From: Shinella sp. XGS7
Lineage (GTDB): Bacteria > Pseudomonadota > Gammaproteobacteria > Burkholderiales > Burkholderiaceae_C
Direction: 5' to 3'
NCBI RefSeq assembly: GCF_020535565.1
Contig: NZ_CP084758.1
Coordinates: 4,477,001-4,541,000, forward strand
Length of the DNA stretch: 64,000 nt
The position numbers and the translations under genes are program-made. Shown piece after piece: positions 63,978 to 64,000 of this stretch. Each line of letters opens with the position of its first letter. The stretch's first letter is position 1. The notes under the pieces were generated by a model. The model searched no databases and was not told the DNA's origin. It was given only the letters and a program-made list of their open reading frames with translations.

Positions 63978-64000
63978 ATGAGCGAGATTTCCGGCGCCGA
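63978..64000 (+). CDS. Start of next gene (truncated by window end)
   Basis: An ATG at 63978 begins MSEISGA and runs off the window, 21 bases after the DUF3106 stop. In related genomes an RDD-family membrane protein often follows, but seven codons cannot confirm this. Confidence 0.35.

Overview
The window is GC-rich (roughly two thirds G+C) chromosomal DNA from a betaproteobacterium of the order Burkholderiales. Gene order (ndk-rlmN-pilW-rodZ-ispG-hisS, tig-clpP-clpX-lon, odhA-odhB-lpd, ilvB-ilvH-ilvC-pssA-leuA) and protein style suggest the Roseateles/Pelomonas/Rubrivivax neighbourhood. This placement is from remembered family knowledge, not a search. I see no phage, insertion sequence, CRISPR array or rRNA operon.

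Layout. 1-10.2 kb: translation and envelope housekeeping genes (hisS, ispG, rodZ, pilW, rlmN, ndk, rluB, scpB, rluD, bamD). 10.3-15.2 kb: a DinG/YoaA-type helicase, a DUF465 protein, a PP2C phosphatase, an unknown periplasmic protein and zapE. 15.3-21.1 kb: the 2-oxoglutarate dehydrogenase operon odhA-odhB-lpdA. 21.5-27.5 kb: a 2OG-Fe(II) oxygenase, a Cys-cluster protein, two tandem paralogous peptide-binding proteins and an amidohydrolase. 27.6-32.2 kb: nitronate monooxygenase, acyl-CoA dehydrogenase and etfBA. 32.4-37.7 kb: murI, an MFS exporter, ccoG and a MocR regulator. 37.8-38.4 kb: five tRNA genes. 38.6-44.6 kb: the proteostasis block lon, clpX, clpP, tig and a tRNA-Leu. 44.8-49.1 kb: an RND efflux pair. 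49.2-52.3 kb: squalene synthesis genes hpnCDE. 52.2-55.3 kb: a TIGR03790 protein, an IclR regulator and a D,D-endopeptidase. 55.4-61.8 kb: branched-chain amino-acid genes leuA, pssA, ilvC, ilvH, ilvB, including a likely leuA leader peptide with an attenuator. 62.1-64 kb: a sigma factor/DUF3619/DUF3106 cluster.

Most striking observations. (1) At least eleven conserved housekeeping genes (ispG, ndk, odhA, the nitronate monooxygenase, the acyl-CoA dehydrogenase, etfB, lon, clpX, clpP, ilvC, ilvB) carry internal blocks whose codon use and amino-acid choices look rhizobial (Alphaproteobacteria), while their ends and neighbours are betaproteobacterial. ClpX is the clearest case. This is either cross-class recombination or, more likely, a chimeric consensus from a mixed sample. 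(2) The RND pump and ilvB are each broken by a frameshift at a C6 homopolymer that one extra C would repair, which points to sequencing error. (3) A 17-codon Leu-rich leader peptide followed by a terminator precedes leuA. (4) Several candidate operator palindromes lie in the divergent intergenic regions. (5) The sigma factor/DUF3619/DUF3106 cluster is the best candidate for a poorly described system.
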